DNA from: Paenibacillus_AR mesotrionivorans
GTDB lineage: Bacteria > Bacillota > Bacilli > Paenibacillales > NBRC-103111
Assembly (NCBI RefSeq): GCF_046098205.1
Contig: NZ_JBJURJ010000002.1
Location: 124,001-188,000, forward strand
Direction of reading: 5' to 3'
Length of the DNA: 64,000 nt
Of the stretch, positions 32,013 through 39,872 are shown one piece after another; the first letter of the stretch is position 1, and each line of letters begins with the position of its first letter. The position numbers and the translations under genes were made by a program. Below the pieces are notes generated by a model, which worked only from the letters and a program-made list of their open reading frames with translations, had not been told where the DNA came from and made no database searches.

Positions 32013-33014
32013 TCAGTGTACCACATTGTCAGGGGCGAAGAAAATGGCGGGGCCGTCCTGCACCGCATGCTGACGGCGTTTCCGGTCGCTTGCGGGGGGC
32101 AGACCGAACAACCGGGTATACTCTCTGCTGAACTGGGAGGGGCTTTCATAGCCCACCCGGTAGGCCGCGCCGGCTGCATCCGACTGGTCCGACAGAAGCA
32201 GCCTTCTGGCCTCCTGGAGCCGGATTTGCTTCTGGTATTGCAGCGGGCTCATGCCGGTTATGGCTTTAAAATGACCATGCAGGGCGGAAGCGCTCATATT
32301 GGCCAGCTCTGCCAAATAGGCCACAGGCAGCGGCTTATCATAGTTGTCCCGGATATGCGCAATAACCTGGGCAATCCTCCGGGCAGGGCTGCCTCCCGCA
32401 GCAAAATCCCGCAGCAGTCGCCCTTGCGGGTCCTGAAGCAGCCGGTACATAATTTCCCGGTGGATGACCGGACCAAGAATGGGAATATCCTGCGGCCGCT
32501 CCAGGAGCCGGACATAACGCAGCACCGCATCCGCCAGCTCAAACTCCAGTTTGCCGATTGCCAGACCCCGGGCAGCCAACTCCCCACTGCCGGAAGCTTC
32601 CTCCCGCTGCAGACCTCTGCCGCGTACCTTATCGCCCCGGAAGCCCGTCTCCTCCAGCAGGCGCCAGATGTTTTCAGCCTGAAATTGGATTTTTACGCAT
32701 AAATACGGCTTGTCCGGAGACGCCTCCACAATCTGCCCCTTGGTGGGTAAATGGACGGATACGATCAAAAAGGAGGAAGCGTCGTACCGGTAGTGCTCCT
32801 TCTCCAGGGCGACGGTTTTGGCCCCCTGAAGCACAAGACATAAGGAAGGCTCGTATACGGTGGACAAAGGCTGGGACACCTCCGTCTCCCGAATCAGAAA
32901 AAGAGCCGGGACCGCTGTAGCTTGAATGCCGTTGCCCACTGTATGTTTTTCCGCCAGCTCCTGCAGCTCCTGCCTCCGACCCGGCAAATAATCCGTTTCC
33001 GCGTATGTCCGCAT
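32013..33014 (-). CDS. AraC-family transcriptional regulator with N-terminal cupin domain
   Basis: This is a 333-aa regulator. The N-terminal AraC_N-type domain (about 25-180, with YEPSLCLVLQGAKTVALEKE) precedes two helix-turn-helix motifs: LPVAYLAELANMSASALHGHF, and then DAAGAAYRVGYESPSQFSREYTR with RLFGLPP. It is transcribed divergently from the SDR gene across about 160 bp and probably regulates it, which is inference from arrangement. The ATG at 33014 has GGGAG 9 nt upstream. Confidence 0.9.
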   Translation of the reverse strand: MRTYAETDYLPGRRQELQELAEKHTVGNGIQATAVPALFLIRETEVSQPLSTVYEPSLCLVLQGAKTVALEKEHYRYDASSFLIVSVHLPTKGQIVEASPDKPYLCVKIQFQAENIWRLLEETGFRGDKVRGRGLQREEASGSGELAARGLAIGKLEFELADAVLRYVRLLERPQDIPILGPVIHREIMYRLLQDPQGRLLRDFAAGGSPARRIAQVIAHIRDNYDKPLPVAYLAELANMSASALHGHFKAITGMSPLQYQKQIRLQEARRLLLSDQSDAAGAAYRVGYESPSQFSREYTRLFGLPPASDRKRRQHAVQDGPAIFFAPDNVVH

Positions 33015-33176
33015 CCTTCTCATCTCCCTGGGGCTGTTATTAAGTTCACCGGTGCTTTTAGTAGCATCTTAGCGTAACCTGGAGTTTTAGACAAGAACCG
33101 GCGAGGATCGTTCTACCGCCCGGCGGCCGGTCTGATTTATGCTGAACGTAACATGAACCTACAGGAGGAATGCAGT

Positions 33177-33917
33177 ATGACCCAAACCAATCTATCCAGA
33201 GTAGCCATCGTCACCGGAGGCTCCAGAGGCATCGGCAGACAGGCAGCCGTAAGACTCGCCCGGGAGGGGCAGGCGGTTGTGATTGTTTATGCCAACAACC
33301 ATGCAGAGGCTGACGCCGCCGTAGCTGAAATAGAAGCCGCAGGGGGACGCGCTGTGGCAGTGCAAGCCGATGTGGCGGAGCCGGAAGCGGTAGCGGCAGC
33401 CTTCACCCGGGCGGAGGAGGTGTTCGGAGGTGTGGACGTAGTCGTTCATTCCGCCGGACTGATGGTTCTGGATACGGTTGCGGATTTTGATTTGGATAAG
33501 CTGGACCGTATGCACCGCACCAATATCCGCGGTACCTTTGTAGTGAACCAGCAGGCGGCCCGTTGCGTGCGTGACGGCGGCGCCATCATCAACCTGTCCA
33601 CCTCCGTCACCAAGCTGGCGCTGCCTACCTATGCCGCCTATTCTGCCAGCAAAGGCGCTGTGGACGCCATCAGCCCTGTCCTGGCCAAGGAGCTCCGCGG
33701 CCGGAACATCACCGTAAATGCGGTAGCCCCGGGACCCACAGCTACCGAGCTTTTTCTCGAGGGAAAGGATGAAGAGACCATCCGCCGGATGGCCGGTTTG
33801 AATCCCATAGGGCGTCTGGGCATGCCGGAGGATATTGCCGAGGTGATCGCCTTCTTGGCAGGCCCGGGGCGCTGGATTAACGGACAAACCGTCTATGTGA
33901 ACGGCGGTATGGTGTAA
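33177..33917 (+). CDS. Short-chain dehydrogenase/reductase
   Basis: This is a 246-aa classical SDR. The NAD(P) motif is VTGGSRGIGRQAA. The VHSAGLM region, catalytic Ser in NLSTSVTKLALP and YSASKGAVDAI supply the active site. The C-terminus WINGQTVYVNGGMV is typical. The residues VYANNHAEADAAV after strand 2 favour NADPH in many relatives, but this is not decisive. It is divergent from the AraC-family gene and monocistronic, with a terminator after it. The ATG at 33177 follows AGGAGG with 8-nt spacing. The substrate is unknown. Confidence 0.93.
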   Translation: MTQTNLSRVAIVTGGSRGIGRQAAVRLAREGQAVVIVYANNHAEADAAVAEIEAAGGRAVAVQADVAEPEAVAAAFTRAEEVFGGVDVVVHSAGLMVLDTVADFDLDKLDRMHRTNIRGTFVVNQQAARCVRDGGAIINLSTSVTKLALPTYAAYSASKGAVDAISPVLAKELRGRNITVNAVAPGPTATELFLEGKDEETIRRMAGLNPIGRLGMPEDIAEVIAFLAGPGRWINGQTVYVNGGMV

Positions 33918-33938
33918 GACGAGACAAGCACATAACCA

Positions 33939-33984
33939 AACAGGCGGCGCTCCTCCCACTAAGAGGAAACGCCGCCTGCTTTTT
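33939..33984 (+). terminator. Terminator after the SDR gene
   Basis: Stem CAGGCGGCG / CGCCGCCTG with a CTTTTTG tail, 22 bp after the SDR stop. Confidence 0.85.
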
Positions 33985-33998
33985 GTCTGATCCGACTG

Positions 33999-34163
33999 TC
34001 ATCTCCCTGGCTTCAGCCACGGCTGCTGCCGCGGGCCGCCGGTGTTACCCGCCGGCGCTTCCTGCCTGCCGTCCGCCAGCATCAGGGATGCCGCTTCCGT
34101 CTGCCCGAAGGCTGCTTCCGCCTGCATCCCCAGGATAGCTGCCGCTTTCATGGATTGTCTCAT
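33999..34163 (-). CDS. Possible small protein, uncertain
   Basis: A 54-codon frame starts with ATG at 34163, with AAAGGA 9 nt upstream. The product is Ala/Gln/Gly-rich with no recognised motif (MRQSMKAAAILGMQAEAAFG ...). It lies about 85 bp downstream of dtd on the same strand. A plausible ribosome binding site is the only support, so it may be spurious. Confidence 0.25.
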   Translation of the reverse strand: MRQSMKAAAILGMQAEAAFGQTEAASLMLADGRQEAPAGNTGGPRQQPWLKPGR

Positions 34164-34247
34164 GGGTGTCGGTCCTTTGGCTTTCAAGTTTCTTTCCTTC
34201 ATCCACAGTTTTGCCAGAAAGCCGGCGCTTCATTCTTTGAAGCTCTC

Positions 34248-34688
34248 TTACTTGGTCTCGACGATTAATGTTACCGGGCCGTCATTCACCAGGCTGACGT
34301 CCATCATTGCACCGAACACACCGGTTTCCACCTGAAGCCCCAACTCCCGCAGAAGGGCATTGAAGCGCTCATACAGCGGCTCTGCCTGCTCCGGCCGGGC
34401 GGCTGCCATAAAGTTAGGGCGTCTACCCTTCCGGCAATCCCCGTACAAGGTAAATTGGGAAACCGACAAAATGGCTCCCCCCGTTTCCAGCACGGACAAG
34501 TTCATTTTGCCGCCGTCATCCTCAAAAATCCGCAGATTGGCGATTTTCTCCGCCGCAAACCGGGCGTCCTCCTCAGTGTCCTCATGGGTGATCCCCACCA
34601 GGAGCATCAGCCCAGGCCCTATGGCCCCGGTAACCCGCTCCTCCACCGTCACAGACGCTTCCTTGCATCTTTGCACCACAACTCTCAC
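34248..34688 (-). CDS. dtd: D-aminoacyl-tRNA deacylase
   Basis: This 146-aa enzyme hydrolyses D-aminoacyl-tRNAs and mischarged Gly-tRNA-Ala. The motifs are SVSQFTLYGDCRKGRRPNF (active-site Thr region) and the cross-subunit LVNDGPVTLIVETK. The length and MRVVVQRCKEASVTVE start are typical. It follows relA as in B. subtilis, although a terminator and a hairpin repeat separate them here. Confidence 0.96.
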   Translation of the reverse strand: MRVVVQRCKEASVTVEERVTGAIGPGLMLLVGITHEDTEEDARFAAEKIANLRIFEDDGGKMNLSVLETGGAILSVSQFTLYGDCRKGRRPNFMAAARPEQAEPLYERFNALLRELGLQVETGVFGAMMDVSLVNDGPVTLIVETK

Positions 34689-34717
34689 AATCTCCGCTTC
34701 CTTTCAATGGAAAAATG

Positions 34718-34769
34718 GAAAAGCCGTCCGGCCGACGGCGCATCACCGTTCCAACCGGACAGCCTTTTG
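34718..34769 (-). terminator. Probable terminator between relA and dtd
   Basis: On the minus strand a long stem CAAAAGGCTGTCCGG / CCGGACGGCTTTT is followed by CCATTTTTCC. The loop contains a second GCCGTCGGC hairpin. It would reduce readthrough from relA into dtd. Confidence 0.6.
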
Positions 34770-34796
34770 ATTAAGGAATTTAAGGTTTTGTAATTT

Positions 34797-34855
34797 GGGG
34801 GCTCCCCCAAAAGTAATCGGAATACGCTTCAGAGCTTCAGTTCACTTTTGGGGGG
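34797..34855 (-). repeat. 59-bp hairpin repeat (CCCCCAAAAGTGAAG family), copy 4
   Basis: On the minus strand it begins CCCCCAAAAGTGAACTG and ends TACTTTTGGGGGAGCCCCC. It ends 6 bp from the relA stop codon. It is the same family as the copies at 18606, 22796 and 22864. Confidence 0.85.
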
Positions 34856-34860
34856 ATTTA

Positions 34861-37056
34861 TTATGACTGCATAATCCGCTGGACGGAGTACACATCCTTC
34901 AGGCGCTTAATTTTATCCACCACAGACTGCAAATGGTCGATGTTCCGGATCAGAATGGTCATCTGGATCAAGGCCATCTTGTTCTTGTCCGAACGGCCCG
35001 AAACGGCAGAAATAATGGTCTTGCTTTCGGAAACCACCTGCAGCACCTCATTGAGCAGGCCGCGGCGGTCATGGCCGGTAATCTCGATGTCCACGCTGTA
35101 GTTGGCCTCCACCGAATCCACCCATTCCACCTCGATGACCCGGTTGCCCTCATCCCCGTCTCCCGTGGGAATATTGGGGCAGTCGCTGCGGTGTACGGAA
35201 ACCCCTCTGCCGCGGGTAATGTAGCCGATGATGCTGTCACCCGGCACCGGATTGCAGCAGCGGGCGAAACGAACCAGGACGTTATCCACGCCGATAACCC
35301 GGACACCGTGGGTAGGACGGCCCTTTTTCTCCGCAGGGGCGGTTTTGACCTCCTTGGCCGCCTCCTCCAGCTGCCGCTGGGTTTCCTCCTGCTCCTTCTC
35401 CTTGCGCAGCTTCTCCGTTAGCCGGGTGCAGATCTGCGCAGCCGTAATCCCGCCAAAACCAACAGCGGACATCATATCGTCGATATCATGGAAGTTGAAC
35501 TTACCGGCAACCTCCATAAGCTTATCATCGGCCATCACTTGGGAGGGTTCGAAGCCGATACGGCGGATTTCCCGCTCGATGGCATCGCGGCCCTTCTCCA
35601 CATTTTCTTCCCGCTTCTCTTTTTTGAAAAACTGCTTGATCTTGCTTTTAGTATGGGACGATTGAGCCAGCTTCAGCCAGTCCTGACTGGGTCCGTAGGA
35701 ATGCTTGGAGGTGAGAATCTCCACAATATCCCCGGTTTTGAGCCGGTGGTCCAAGGGCACAATCCGCCCGTTAACCTTGGCTCCAATGGTCCGGTTGCCC
35801 ACCTCCGTATGAATCCGGTAGGCAAAATCCAGGGGCACCGATCCAGCCGGCAGCTCAATAACCTCCCCTTTGGGGGTAAACACGAATACCAGGTCGGAGA
35901 AAAAATCCACCTTCAGAGATTCCATAAACTCTGACGCATCTCTGGCTTCCTGCTGCAGCTCCAGAATATCCGTAAACATATTCATCTTGTTGCCGGTGCC
36001 GAAGCTGGCGGTAATCGGCTGGGAGCCGTTTTCCTTATAGGCCCAGTGGGCGGCAATACCGAATTCCGCGGTTTTGTGCATTTCCCAGGTGCGGATCTGC
36101 ACCTCCAGCGGTTCGCCCGTTGGACCAATCACCGTAGTATGCAGAGACTGGTACATGTTGGCCTTGGGCATGGCAATATAGTCCTTAAACCGGCCCGGCA
36201 TAGGCTTGTATAAGGTATGGATAATGCCGAGAACGGCATAACAGTCCTTGATGTTGTCCACAATGACACGGATGGCAAGCAGGTCGTAGATTTCACTGAA
36301 CTGCTTGCTCTTGACGGTCATCTTGTTGTAGATGCTGTAAATATGCTTGGGGCGTCCGGAGATATCGCTGTCAATCCCCATCTCGCTTACCTTTTCGTTA
36401 ATCTTCTGAATAACATCAGCGATATATTGCTCCCGCTCCGCCCGCTTCTTCTGCATCAGATTGACGATGCGGTAATACTGCTGGGGGTTCAGGTAACGAA
36501 GGGCAATATCCTCCATTTCCCACTTGATGGCAGATATACCGAGCCGGTGGGCAATGGGACAGAAAATCTCCAGCGTTTCGTCAGCGATCCGCCGCTGGCT
36601 CTCCTCCGACTGGAATTTCAGGGTCCTCATATTATGAAGGCGGTCAGCCAGCTTAATCAGAATCACGCGGATGTCCTGGGCCATGGCCACGAACATCTTC
36701 CGGTAGTTCTCATTCTGCTGCTCTTCCTTAGTTTTGAACTTGATCCTCTCCAGCTTAGTCAGACCATCCACCAGCATGGCACAGGTATGACCGAACTGCT
36801 GCTCCACCACTTCCAGGGACACGGTTGTGTCCTCCACCACATCATGCAGAAGGGCGGCGATAATCGAGGTGGTGTCCATATTCATGCCGATCAGAATGTC
36901 TGCCACCGCAAGGGGATGAAGGATATAAGGCTCTCCCGATTTGCGCAGCTGCCCGGAATGGGCACGCTCAGCAAAATCATAAGCTTCCCTGATTCGCTTG
37001 AGGTCGCTTTCTTTCATGTATGCAGAGGCTTTCTCCAGGAGCTGCTCGATGCTCAT
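34861..37056 (-). CDS. relA: Bifunctional (p)ppGpp synthetase/hydrolase RelA/SpoT (Rsh)
   Basis: This 731-aa enzyme makes and degrades (p)ppGpp. The HD hydrolase domain has ALLHDVVEDTTVS at about 67-80. The synthetase domain (about 240-350) has RPKHIYSIYNKM and KANMYQSLHTTVIGPTG. The TGS domain (about 390-450) has VFTPKGEVIELPAGSVPLDF. A zinc-finger-like region with RFARCCNPVPGD and a C-terminal ACT domain (about 655-731) complete it. All are intact, so it should be bifunctional as in other Bacillales. The gene order relA-dtd is conserved, but here apt and recJ are separated from it by the permease and a repeat region. Confidence 0.97.
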   Translation of the reverse strand: MSIEQLLEKASAYMKESDLKRIREAYDFAERAHSGQLRKSGEPYILHPLAVADILIGMNMDTTSIIAALLHDVVEDTTVSLEVVEQQFGHTCAMLVDGLTKLERIKFKTKEEQQNENYRKMFVAMAQDIRVILIKLADRLHNMRTLKFQSEESQRRIADETLEIFCPIAHRLGISAIKWEMEDIALRYLNPQQYYRIVNLMQKKRAEREQYIADVIQKINEKVSEMGIDSDISGRPKHIYSIYNKMTVKSKQFSEIYDLLAIRVIVDNIKDCYAVLGIIHTLYKPMPGRFKDYIAMPKANMYQSLHTTVIGPTGEPLEVQIRTWEMHKTAEFGIAAHWAYKENGSQPITASFGTGNKMNMFTDILELQQEARDASEFMESLKVDFFSDLVFVFTPKGEVIELPAGSVPLDFAYRIHTEVGNRTIGAKVNGRIVPLDHRLKTGDIVEILTSKHSYGPSQDWLKLAQSSHTKSKIKQFFKKEKREENVEKGRDAIEREIRRIGFEPSQVMADDKLMEVAGKFNFHDIDDMMSAVGFGGITAAQICTRLTEKLRKEKEQEETQRQLEEAAKEVKTAPAEKKGRPTHGVRVIGVDNVLVRFARCCNPVPGDSIIGYITRGRGVSVHRSDCPNIPTGDGDEGNRVIEVEWVDSVEANYSVDIEITGHDRRGLLNEVLQVVSESKTIISAVSGRSDKNKMALIQMTILIRNIDHLQSVVDKIKRLKDVYSVQRIMQS

Positions 37057-37379
37057 TCGCGAGAGATCCTTTCCTTTTATGTCGATTTAATTCATTATGC
37101 CCTTGAAACCTACCGCCCGTCAAGAATACCTGACATAAACCTGATGCATTTTGTAAAATTATCATTAATTGTAGCACTTTATAGAGGCAAGTTCATTTCC
37201 TGCGGTACGAAGCGACAAACTCCATATCGGACGGATTTCCGGCCCCTTGTGAAAAATACCTGACATAGCGGAAGAAAGGCATATCCAATGCCAATGATTT
37301 CTGTTAATATGTTCGTTGGAGAAAAACTGAAAGATTTGTCGAAACGATTATTTTATCACGAATCAGGAGGAATTAGAAC

Positions 37380-38648
37380 GTGCAGCGTGTTATCCAGGTA
37401 GACGAGCGCCCGTCGCTCGCAGAAAGCATTCCCTTAAGTATCCAGCATTTGTTCGCCATGTTCGGCTCAACTGTGCTGGTCCCGATTATCTTTGGCGTAA
37501 GCCCCGCCACCATACTGTTGATGAACGGTATCGGCACCCTCCTGTACATCCTGATCTGCCGCGGCAAAATCCCTGCCTATCTGGGTTCCAGCTTCGCTTT
37601 CTTATCCCCTGTCACTGCCGTCCTGAAAGAATATTCCGGCATTGAAGGCTATCATTATGCACTTGGTGCCTTTATTGTGGTCGGCTTCATCTTCTGTGTG
37701 GTCGCGCTTATTGTAAGACTTGCCGGCACTAGCTGGATTGACGTGGTTTTCCCTCCCGCAGCCATGGGCGCAATCGTAGCGGTTATCGGTTTGGAGCTTG
37801 TTCCGGTTGCAGCCGGACAAGCCGGTTTCATCAAGGCGGAGGATGTTCCCTTTGATAGTGCAGCCATTACTGTAGCCATTATTACGCTCGGTGTTGTTGT
37901 GATCGGTAACGTTATGTTCCGCGGCTTCTTCAAAATCATCCCGATCCTGATTGGCATTATCGTGGGATATCTGGTTGCTTGGCTGGGTTATGACATGATC
38001 GATTTCACAGCCGTAAAGGAAGCAGGCTGGTTTGAACTGCCCAAGCATTACGCCCCCAAATGGAGCTGGACGGCCATCGCCACCATTGCACCGGCAGCAC
38101 TTGTTGTTGTCGCCGAGCATATCGGCCATCTGGTCGTAACCAGCAATATTGTCGGCAAGGATTTGGCCAAGGACCCGGGTCTGGACCGTTCACTTTTCGG
38201 TAACGGTATTTCCACTATTCTCTCCGGCTTCTTCGGCTCCACACCCAATACCACCTACGGCGAGAACATCGGAGTTATGGCCCTGACCAAGGTTTATTCC
38301 ATCTGGGTCATCGGCGGAGCTGCTATCTTCGCCATTATCCTGTCCTTCTGCGGCAAGCTGGCCGCATTGATCCAATCGATTCCCAATCCGGTTATGGGCG
38401 GCGTGTCCCTGCTTTTGTTCGGTATCATCGCTGCTTCGGGTATCCGGATGCTTGTTGAATCCAAGGTCGACTATTCCAAACCGGTGAACATTATTCTGAC
38501 CACCATCGTGCTGGTCATCGGCATCAGCGGCGCAAGCTTAACCTGGGGCACCTTCAGCATGAAGGGTATGGCTTTGGCCACCGTGATCGCCATTGTTATG
38601 AGCCTCTTCTTCAAAGCATTGGAAAAGCTCAACCTGATGAACGAATAG
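37380..38648 (+). CDS. Uracil/xanthine permease of the NCS2 family
   Basis: This is a 422-aa transporter with about 14 membrane segments. The start region MQRVIQVDERPSLAESIPLS and IQHLFAMFGSTVLVPIIFG are typical of uracil permeases (UraA/PyrP). The substrate-binding region VAEHIGHLVVTSNIVGKD has the conserved Glu, and FFGSTPNTTYGENIGVMALT is the second half-helix motif. Uracil is the best guess by similarity. It starts with GTG at 37380 behind AGGAGG. The 320-bp gap before it (divergent from relA) has no PyrR-binding hairpin or purine riboswitch that I can see. Confidence 0.88.
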   Translation: MQRVIQVDERPSLAESIPLSIQHLFAMFGSTVLVPIIFGVSPATILLMNGIGTLLYILICRGKIPAYLGSSFAFLSPVTAVLKEYSGIEGYHYALGAFIVVGFIFCVVALIVRLAGTSWIDVVFPPAAMGAIVAVIGLELVPVAAGQAGFIKAEDVPFDSAAITVAIITLGVVVIGNVMFRGFFKIIPILIGIIVGYLVAWLGYDMIDFTAVKEAGWFELPKHYAPKWSWTAIATIAPAALVVVAEHIGHLVVTSNIVGKDLAKDPGLDRSLFGNGISTILSGFFGSTPNTTYGENIGVMALTKVYSIWVIGGAAIFAIILSFCGKLAALIQSIPNPVMGGVSLLLFGIIAASGIRMLVESKVDYSKPVNIILTTIVLVIGISGASLTWGTFSMKGMALATVIAIVMSLFFKALEKLNLMNE

Positions 38649-38672
38649 TTGATCGCATAGCACTACCCTTAA

Positions 38673-38707
38673 CAGCCCGGTTCTGGAAGCAGAGCCGGGC
38701 TGGTTTT
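38673..38707 (+). terminator. Terminator after the NCS2 permease gene
   Basis: Stem AGCCCGGTTCT / AGAGCCGGGCT followed by GGTTTTATTT. Confidence 0.88.
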
Positions 38708-38733
38708 ATTTGCTAATAATAATTCTAATAAAA

Positions 38734-38776
38734 TGTGAAATAAATCACAATATAAGTGTCCTTCTTGTGGTAAGCT
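38734..38776 (+). promoter_or_regulatory. FNR-type operator and promoter of the Cys-rich small protein
   Basis: TGTGA-AATAAA-TCACA (38734-38749) is a perfect match to the FNR consensus TGTGA-N6-TCACA. A TAAGCT -10 box lies at 38771-38776, placing the transcription start near 38783. The operator centre at 38741.5 is then at -41.5, the classical class II activator position. No good -35 box is needed or seen. The site is also close to the Rex consensus but lacks its inner T. Confidence 0.75.
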
Positions 38777-38809
38777 AAGCTCATACTAATTCGAGAGGAC
38801 GTGGCTGTA

Positions 38810-38989
38810 ATGCATCAACACGAAACCAAAACCACTCAAAGCCTGCTCCACTTCTGCTATACCTGTGAAGGCGCCCATTCCTGCGAAACCGAGGAAGCCA
38901 GCCATACCTGCTGGAGCGAAAAGGGCTTTCAGGTCGAAGCCTCCGACGAAAATGTGACTGCAGAGCTGTTCCGCCAATACGCATTCTAA
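38810..38989 (+). CDS. Small Cys/His-rich protein under an FNR-type promoter
   Basis: This 59-aa protein has four cysteines at about positions 16, 19, 25 and 34 (FCYTCEGAHSCETEEASHTC) with histidines between them. The CxxC-x5-C-x8-C pattern could bind zinc, iron or a cluster, or be redox active. No family is recognised. The ATG at 38810 has AGAGGA about 10 nt upstream; a GTG at 38801 is too close. It is monocistronic with its own terminator. The FNR-type site suggests expression when oxygen is low, which is inference. Confidence 0.75.
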   Translation: MHQHETKTTQSLLHFCYTCEGAHSCETEEASHTCWSEKGFQVEASDENVTAELFRQYAF

Positions 38990-39018
38990 GCAGTTATCCA
39001 TACAATCCACATGACATC

Positions 39019-39045
39019 ACGCCCGGGACTCCCGGGCTTTTTTGT
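39019..39045 (+). terminator. Terminator after the Cys-rich small gene
   Basis: Perfect stem GCCCGGGA-CT-CCCGGGC followed by TTTTTTGTTT. Confidence 0.88.
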
Positions 39046-39072
39046 TTCTGGGGGGGACCACGCTACCAAGTG

Positions 39073-39255
39073 TAACGGAACTGAGAAGCGCTTAGCCGCC
39101 AAAATATCTGTTTCAGGCAAGCTAAGGGAACTTAGACGCCCTTACACACAAACTCAGCACTCAATGGCAGCGATTTTGTCCGCTAAGGGTGTCTCAGTTT
39201 CGTTAGGTTTCATACGAAGTCGATTTTCTGCTTTAAGGGCTTCTTAGTTCCGTTA
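39073..39255. repeat. Modular palindromic repeat region B
   Basis: The roughly 310 bases before the apt stop hold no gene but four related units. Two are forward (TAACGGAACTGAGAAGCGCTTAG at 39073-39095 written here in part: TAACGGAACTGAG; and TAAGGGAACTTAGACGCC at 39123). Two are reverse (TCTCAGTTTCGTTA ending 39205; CTTAGTTCCGTTA ending 39255). AAAAT-containing spacers of about 25-30 nt separate them. The units pair with each other as nested hairpins. Confidence 0.75.
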
Positions 39256-39359
39256 CCAGGTTCATATTGCCCGGCAGCTACGACGTCCTGTGCCTCGCAC
39301 TCGACAGCCTCAAAAAAAGAGACAGCCGAATCCGGCTGCCTCCTTTTTCTAACACTAGC

Positions 39360-39872
39360 TTAGTACGTCAACAGACTGAACACATCAATTCCATCCAGCT
39401 TGCCGCGGCCGTTCAGCTCCTCCAGCTCAATCAGGAAGGCCGCGCCCACAACATCGCCGCCTAGCTTGCGCACCAGGTTTACCGAGGTGGAGATGGTTCC
39501 GCCGGTAGCCAAGAGATCATCGGCAATCAGCACCTTCTGGCCGGGACGGATAGCATCGGCATGCATGGCCAGCTTGTCTTTGCCGTATTCCAGGGCATAG
39601 TCCTCCTCAATGGTTTCAGCAGGCAGCTTGCCGCTTTTGCGGATGGGGATAAAGCCTACTCCGAGGGAATACGCCAGCGGCGCTCCCACCACAAAACCTC
39701 TGGCTTCGGGTCCGGCAATCAGGTCGATTTCCTTCTCCTTAACCAATTCCCTCAGTGCTTCAATGGAAGCCCTGTAGGCCGGTCCATCCTGCAGCAGGGT
39801 GGTAATATCCTTGAAGCTGATGCCCGGCTGGGGAAAATCCGGGATCACCCGGATGTAATCTTTAAAGTTCAT
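39360..39872 (-). CDS. apt: Adenine phosphoribosyltransferase
   Basis: This 170-aa enzyme salvages adenine to AMP using PRPP. The start MNFKDYIRVIPDFPQPGISF and the PRPP motif VLIADDLLATGGT (about 120) are typical, as is GPEARGFVVGAPLAYSLGVG. The length is normal. Its ATG overlaps the recJ stop (ATGA), so the pair is translationally coupled. B. subtilis has recJ-apt-relA in one block; here relA is about 2.3 kb away. Confidence 0.97.
   Translation of the reverse strand: MNFKDYIRVIPDFPQPGISFKDITTLLQDGPAYRASIEALRELVKEKEIDLIAGPEARGFVVGAPLAYSLGVGFIPIRKSGKLPAETIEEDYALEYGKDKLAMHADAIRPGQKVLIADDLLATGGTISTSVNLVRKLGGDVVGAAFLIELEELNGRGKLDGIDVFSLLTY

Noticed and set aside
34045..34233. Second small frame downstream of dtd overlapping the 54-codon candidate
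   Set aside because: It overlaps the candidate in another frame, has no ribosome binding site and no recognisable features.
37057..37379. PyrR-binding attenuator or purine riboswitch before the NCS2 permease
   Set aside because: No matching conserved loops or terminator/antiterminator pair could be found in the gap.
38734..38749. Rex operator reading of the TGTGA-N6-TCACA site
   Set aside because: Rex sites usually have T before TCACA (TTGTGAANNNNTTCACAA); here it is A. The -41.5 position also favours an activator, so FNR was preferred, though Rex is not excluded.
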